DNA of 64,000 bases from Marinobacter nauticus. Lineage in GTDB: Bacteria > Pseudomonadota > Gammaproteobacteria > Enterobacterales > Shewanellaceae. The notes beneath the pieces are model-generated. The model was not told the origin of the DNA and did not search any database. It saw nothing but the letters and a program-made list of their open reading frames with translations. Below are positions 62,224 through 64,000 of this stretch, one piece after another. Each line of letters opens with the position of its first letter. The stretch's first letter is position 1. The translations under genes and the position numbers were made by a program. Location of the stretch: contig NZ_JAHVJZ010000007.1 of assembly GCF_019801015.1 (NCBI RefSeq), forward strand, positions 1 through 64,000, written 5' to 3'.

Positions 62224-62652
62224 ATGAAATCCCTGACCACCCTCGCCACTGCACTGACCCTGTTTGCTTCGGCTTCACAGGCCGCAGAGATCCAGATCGA
62301 TCCGAACCTGACCCTGCTGTCCCATAACGGCGCGGCTCAGACTGCGCCCGACGGACGACTGTCGCTTTCCGCTGGCCAGCAGGTGCTGGAACTGCGCTAC
62401 AGCCAGTATTTCCAGTTGAGTTCTGAAGAGCACGAAAACGTCCGCTCCACTCCGCTGTATCTGGTATTCAATGCCAACGACACTGACACCTATCGACTGA
62501 CGTGGCCTGAATCCAACAACGTCGAAGCCGCCCGGCACCAGGTGGCCAATCCGGTGGTATCGCTGACAGACGGTGCAGGAACCCCCGTCCGGTTTGAGCT
62601 GAAAGACCACCGTCAGTTGGTCTATCAGTTGCTGCTCAGCCAGAGCCGATAA
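62224..62652 (+). CDS. DUF2057 (YccT-like) periplasmic protein, short form
   Basis: 142 residues; signal peptide cleaved near Ala21 (SQA). The sequence LTLLSHNGAA, LSLSAGQQVLELRYSQYF and STPLYLVFNANDTDTYRLTWP follow the DUF2057 pattern, a beta-rich periplasmic family including YccT (CsgI), a reported curli modulator. It is shorter than the about 220 residues usual in the family, lacking the C-terminal part. May share a transcript with the His/Cys-rich gene 77 bases upstream. Confidence 0.75.
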   Translation: MKSLTTLATALTLFASASQAAEIQIDPNLTLLSHNGAAQTAPDGRLSLSAGQQVLELRYSQYFQLSSEEHENVRSTPLYLVFNANDTDTYRLTWPESNNVEAARHQVANPVVSLTDGAGTPVRFELKDHRQLVYQLLLSQSR

Positions 62653-62759
62653 ACCCTCAAGCGCAACACATCCCGGGCCCTGGTTGGGCCCGGCATTCGT
62701 TGCGCCGGCAAATCCAGCCCGATAGACTCGAAATCTCATTCAGGAGGAATGCGACGGAA

Positions 62760-63461
62760 ATGAAAAGGGACTTTTCGGCCATTACCAGAACTCGGCGATG
62801 GCACCGCAGACTGATGTGGCTGATTGGCCTTCAGATGCTGATCTGGGCCGCCAGCGGCAGCTACTTCGCGCTGATGAACATCCACTTTATCCACGGCGAT
62901 CACCTGGTTACCGCTTCGGCTGAGCCCCTCTCCGCCGACGCTTTCCCCCTCTCCCTGACCGAGCTTTCCCAACGCTATCCGAATGCCACCGGGCTGCGCT
63001 TTACTCAGGTCGCTGACACGCCGGTGATTCAACTTCTTCAGGATGGGCAGATCCACCTGCTCAATCCCACCAATGGCGCCCCCTTACCTCCGATAAATGA
63101 GGTGATGGCCCGCCGCATCGCGGAACGGGCGTATCAGGGCACCGGCACCCTGATTCAGGCCCGGCTACTGACCGGACAGGCGCCCAGCGAACTCAGCCCC
63201 CGCCACCTGCCCGCCTGGCGTCTCGATTTTTCCGATGCCGCAGAAACCAGCCTTTATGTGTCTCAGCTGAGTGGCGAAGTGGTGACCAAGCGCCACCGCT
63301 ACTGGCGCTGGTTTGACGACCTCTGGTACCTGCACATCATGGATTACGAGAGCGGTGAGAACATCAATAACCTGCTGCTTCGCGTCGCCTCCATTCTGGC
63401 CCTGTCTGCCACCCTCTTTGGTGCCCTTCTGCTCGGATACCGGCTCAGGAGTCGCTCATGA
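62760..63461 (+). CDS. PepSY-type membrane protein 1
   Basis: 233 residues from the ATG at 62760; AGGAGG lies 12 bases upstream. An N-terminal helix at about 17-40 (LMWLIGLQMLIWAASGSYFALM), a periplasmic PepSY-like domain, and a C-terminal helix at about 207-228. The PepSY features are the RAYQGTGTLIQA and LDFSDAAETSLYVSQLSGEVV segments and the WRWFDDLWYLHIMDY sequence before the last helix, typical of PepSY-associated TM proteins. Such proteins often accompany metal uptake or redox genes. Overlaps the next gene by four bases. Confidence 0.82.
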   Translation: MKRDFSAITRTRRWHRRLMWLIGLQMLIWAASGSYFALMNIHFIHGDHLVTASAEPLSADAFPLSLTELSQRYPNATGLRFTQVADTPVIQLLQDGQIHLLNPTNGAPLPPINEVMARRIAERAYQGTGTLIQARLLTGQAPSELSPRHLPAWRLDFSDAAETSLYVSQLSGEVVTKRHRYWRWFDDLWYLHIMDYESGENINNLLLRVASILALSATLFGALLLGYRLRSRS

Positions 63462-64000
63462 TGCGCTGGCATAAATGGGGTGCCCTGTTGGTGGGGCTGC
63501 AACTGCTGATCTGGATTGGCACCGGCCTCTATTTCAATCTGGTGGATCATCAACGGATCGGCGGCCGGCAATACCAGCAAGCCGCGCCGGAGGCCGACTG
63601 GAAGCTGGAGGAACTGGCGGAGCCGGGTCCACTTTTGTCGTCGTATGCGCCGGTGGTGCGGCTCAGCGTGGTCGATCGCGCAGGCGCTCCCTACTACCAA
63701 CTGGAGCATCAGCGTCGGCTTTACCCCCGGCAACAACAGAGCATAACGCTGGTGGATGCCCGCACCGGCGAACCGGTGGTCGTGGATCCCGAACTGGCCG
63801 GAACGCTGGCCCAGTTCAGTTACAGCGGGCCCGGCGACATTGCAGAGATTTCCGCCTTGCCCCCGCGCAGCGCCGAGCTGCCCAAAGAGGAAAACCCGGT
63901 CTGGCGGGTGGCGTTTGCGGATGAACTGGAAACGGCCGTGTTCGTGGATGGGGTGAGTGGCCGGGTCATCGCCCATCAGAACCGCCACAGCCGGGAAGCG
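63458..64000 (+). CDS. PepSY-type membrane protein 2 (partial, runs off the window)
   Basis: 181 codons are visible from the ATG at 63458 (or 63461), open to the end of the window. MMRWHKWGALLVGLQLLIWIGTGLYFNLVDH repeats the N-terminal helix pattern of the preceding gene (GLQ-LIW-GSYF versus GLQLLIWIGTGLYF), so the two look like tandem duplicates. LVDARTGEPVV and WRVAFADELETAVFVDGVSGRVI are the PepSY segments. It overlaps the stop of gene 1 as ATGA. The remaining C-terminal helix, and possibly a fused domain, lies beyond 64000. Confidence 0.8.
   Translation, partial: MMRWHKWGALLVGLQLLIWIGTGLYFNLVDHQRIGGRQYQQAAPEADWKLEELAEPGPLLSSYAPVVRLSVVDRAGAPYYQLEHQRRLYPRQQQSITLVDARTGEPVVVDPELAGTLAQFSYSGPGDIAEISALPPRSAELPKEENPVWRVAFADELETAVFVDGVSGRVIAHQNRHSREA

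Noticed and set aside
1-64000. Defence island, prophage, insertion sequence or CRISPR array
   Set aside because: Read on both strands, the window is a continuous run of housekeeping and envelope genes; no transposase, integrase, repeat-spacer array or recognisable defence gene was found.

Overview
The window is core chromosome of a marine-type gammaproteobacterium of the order Alteromonadales. The gene order (fabR-desaturase, selD-mnmH, gspC-N followed by nudE-cysQ, hslR-hslO-pckA, envZ-ompR-greB-tex, the cox cluster beside lexA-plsB) is the Shewanella/Ferrimonas pattern. The high GC content of coding regions and of third codon positions favours a Ferrimonas-like organism over most Shewanella. 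This assignment rests on recalled synteny and not on a database search. I see no prophage, insertion sequence, CRISPR array, tRNA gene or classical defence island.

Layout. 1-513: the 5' end of a 16S rRNA gene reading left off the window, with leader, boxA and two tandem promoters. 514-2585: divergent murI and trmA. 2633-5375: fabR facing a fatty-acid desaturase and a coupled alpha/beta hydrolase, with a FabR-type operator between them. 5429-9051: a lipoprotein of the endonuclease/phosphatase fold, then the selenium genes selD and mnmH. 9084-22052: one long leftward block holding the type II secretion operon gspCDEFGHIJKLMN with nudE and cysQ at its end. 22264-30269: hslR, hslO, pckA, ompR-envZ, greB and tex. 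30326-37727: a less familiar stretch with a small lipoprotein and exported protein pair, a LysR regulator, a small outer-membrane barrel, a disordered conserved protein, bioH, comF and a large secreted M14 peptidase. 37893-40930: nfuA, a MATE transporter and an exported polysaccharide deacetylase.

40984-49343 is a complete cytochrome c oxidase cluster: a caa3-type subunit II with fused heme c, subunits I and III, Cox11, SURF1, heme A synthesis, Sco, a second Sco-like protein with a CX3C motif, and an inverted DUF2909 gene. A candidate FNR/CRP-family site lies upstream. 49599-50764 is lexA with a SulA-like gene in one SOS operon under two LexA boxes. 50953-57508 has plsB, a DTW-domain tRNA-modification gene, and an overlapping run of qmcA, nfeD, DUF898 and M48 protease genes that looks like a membrane quality-control unit. 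57646-64000 ends with a lipoprotein built of 11-residue repeats, a GST, a DUF3859 protein and a copper section: copA behind a CueR-type 19-bp-spacer promoter, then a His/Cys-rich periplasmic protein behind a second promoter of the same design, a DUF2057 protein and two PepSY-type membrane proteins (the second truncated by the window end).

Nothing here is a clear undescribed system. The best leads are the second CueR-like promoter with its His/Cys-rich gene and downstream PepSY pair, the qmcA-nfeD-DUF898-M48 coupling, the 11-mer-repeat lipoprotein, the 56-residue lipoprotein with its exported partner, and the Asp-nucleophile hydrolase coupled to the FabR-controlled desaturase. No stretch over 300 bases lacks a gene except the rRNA promoter/leader region (107-513).
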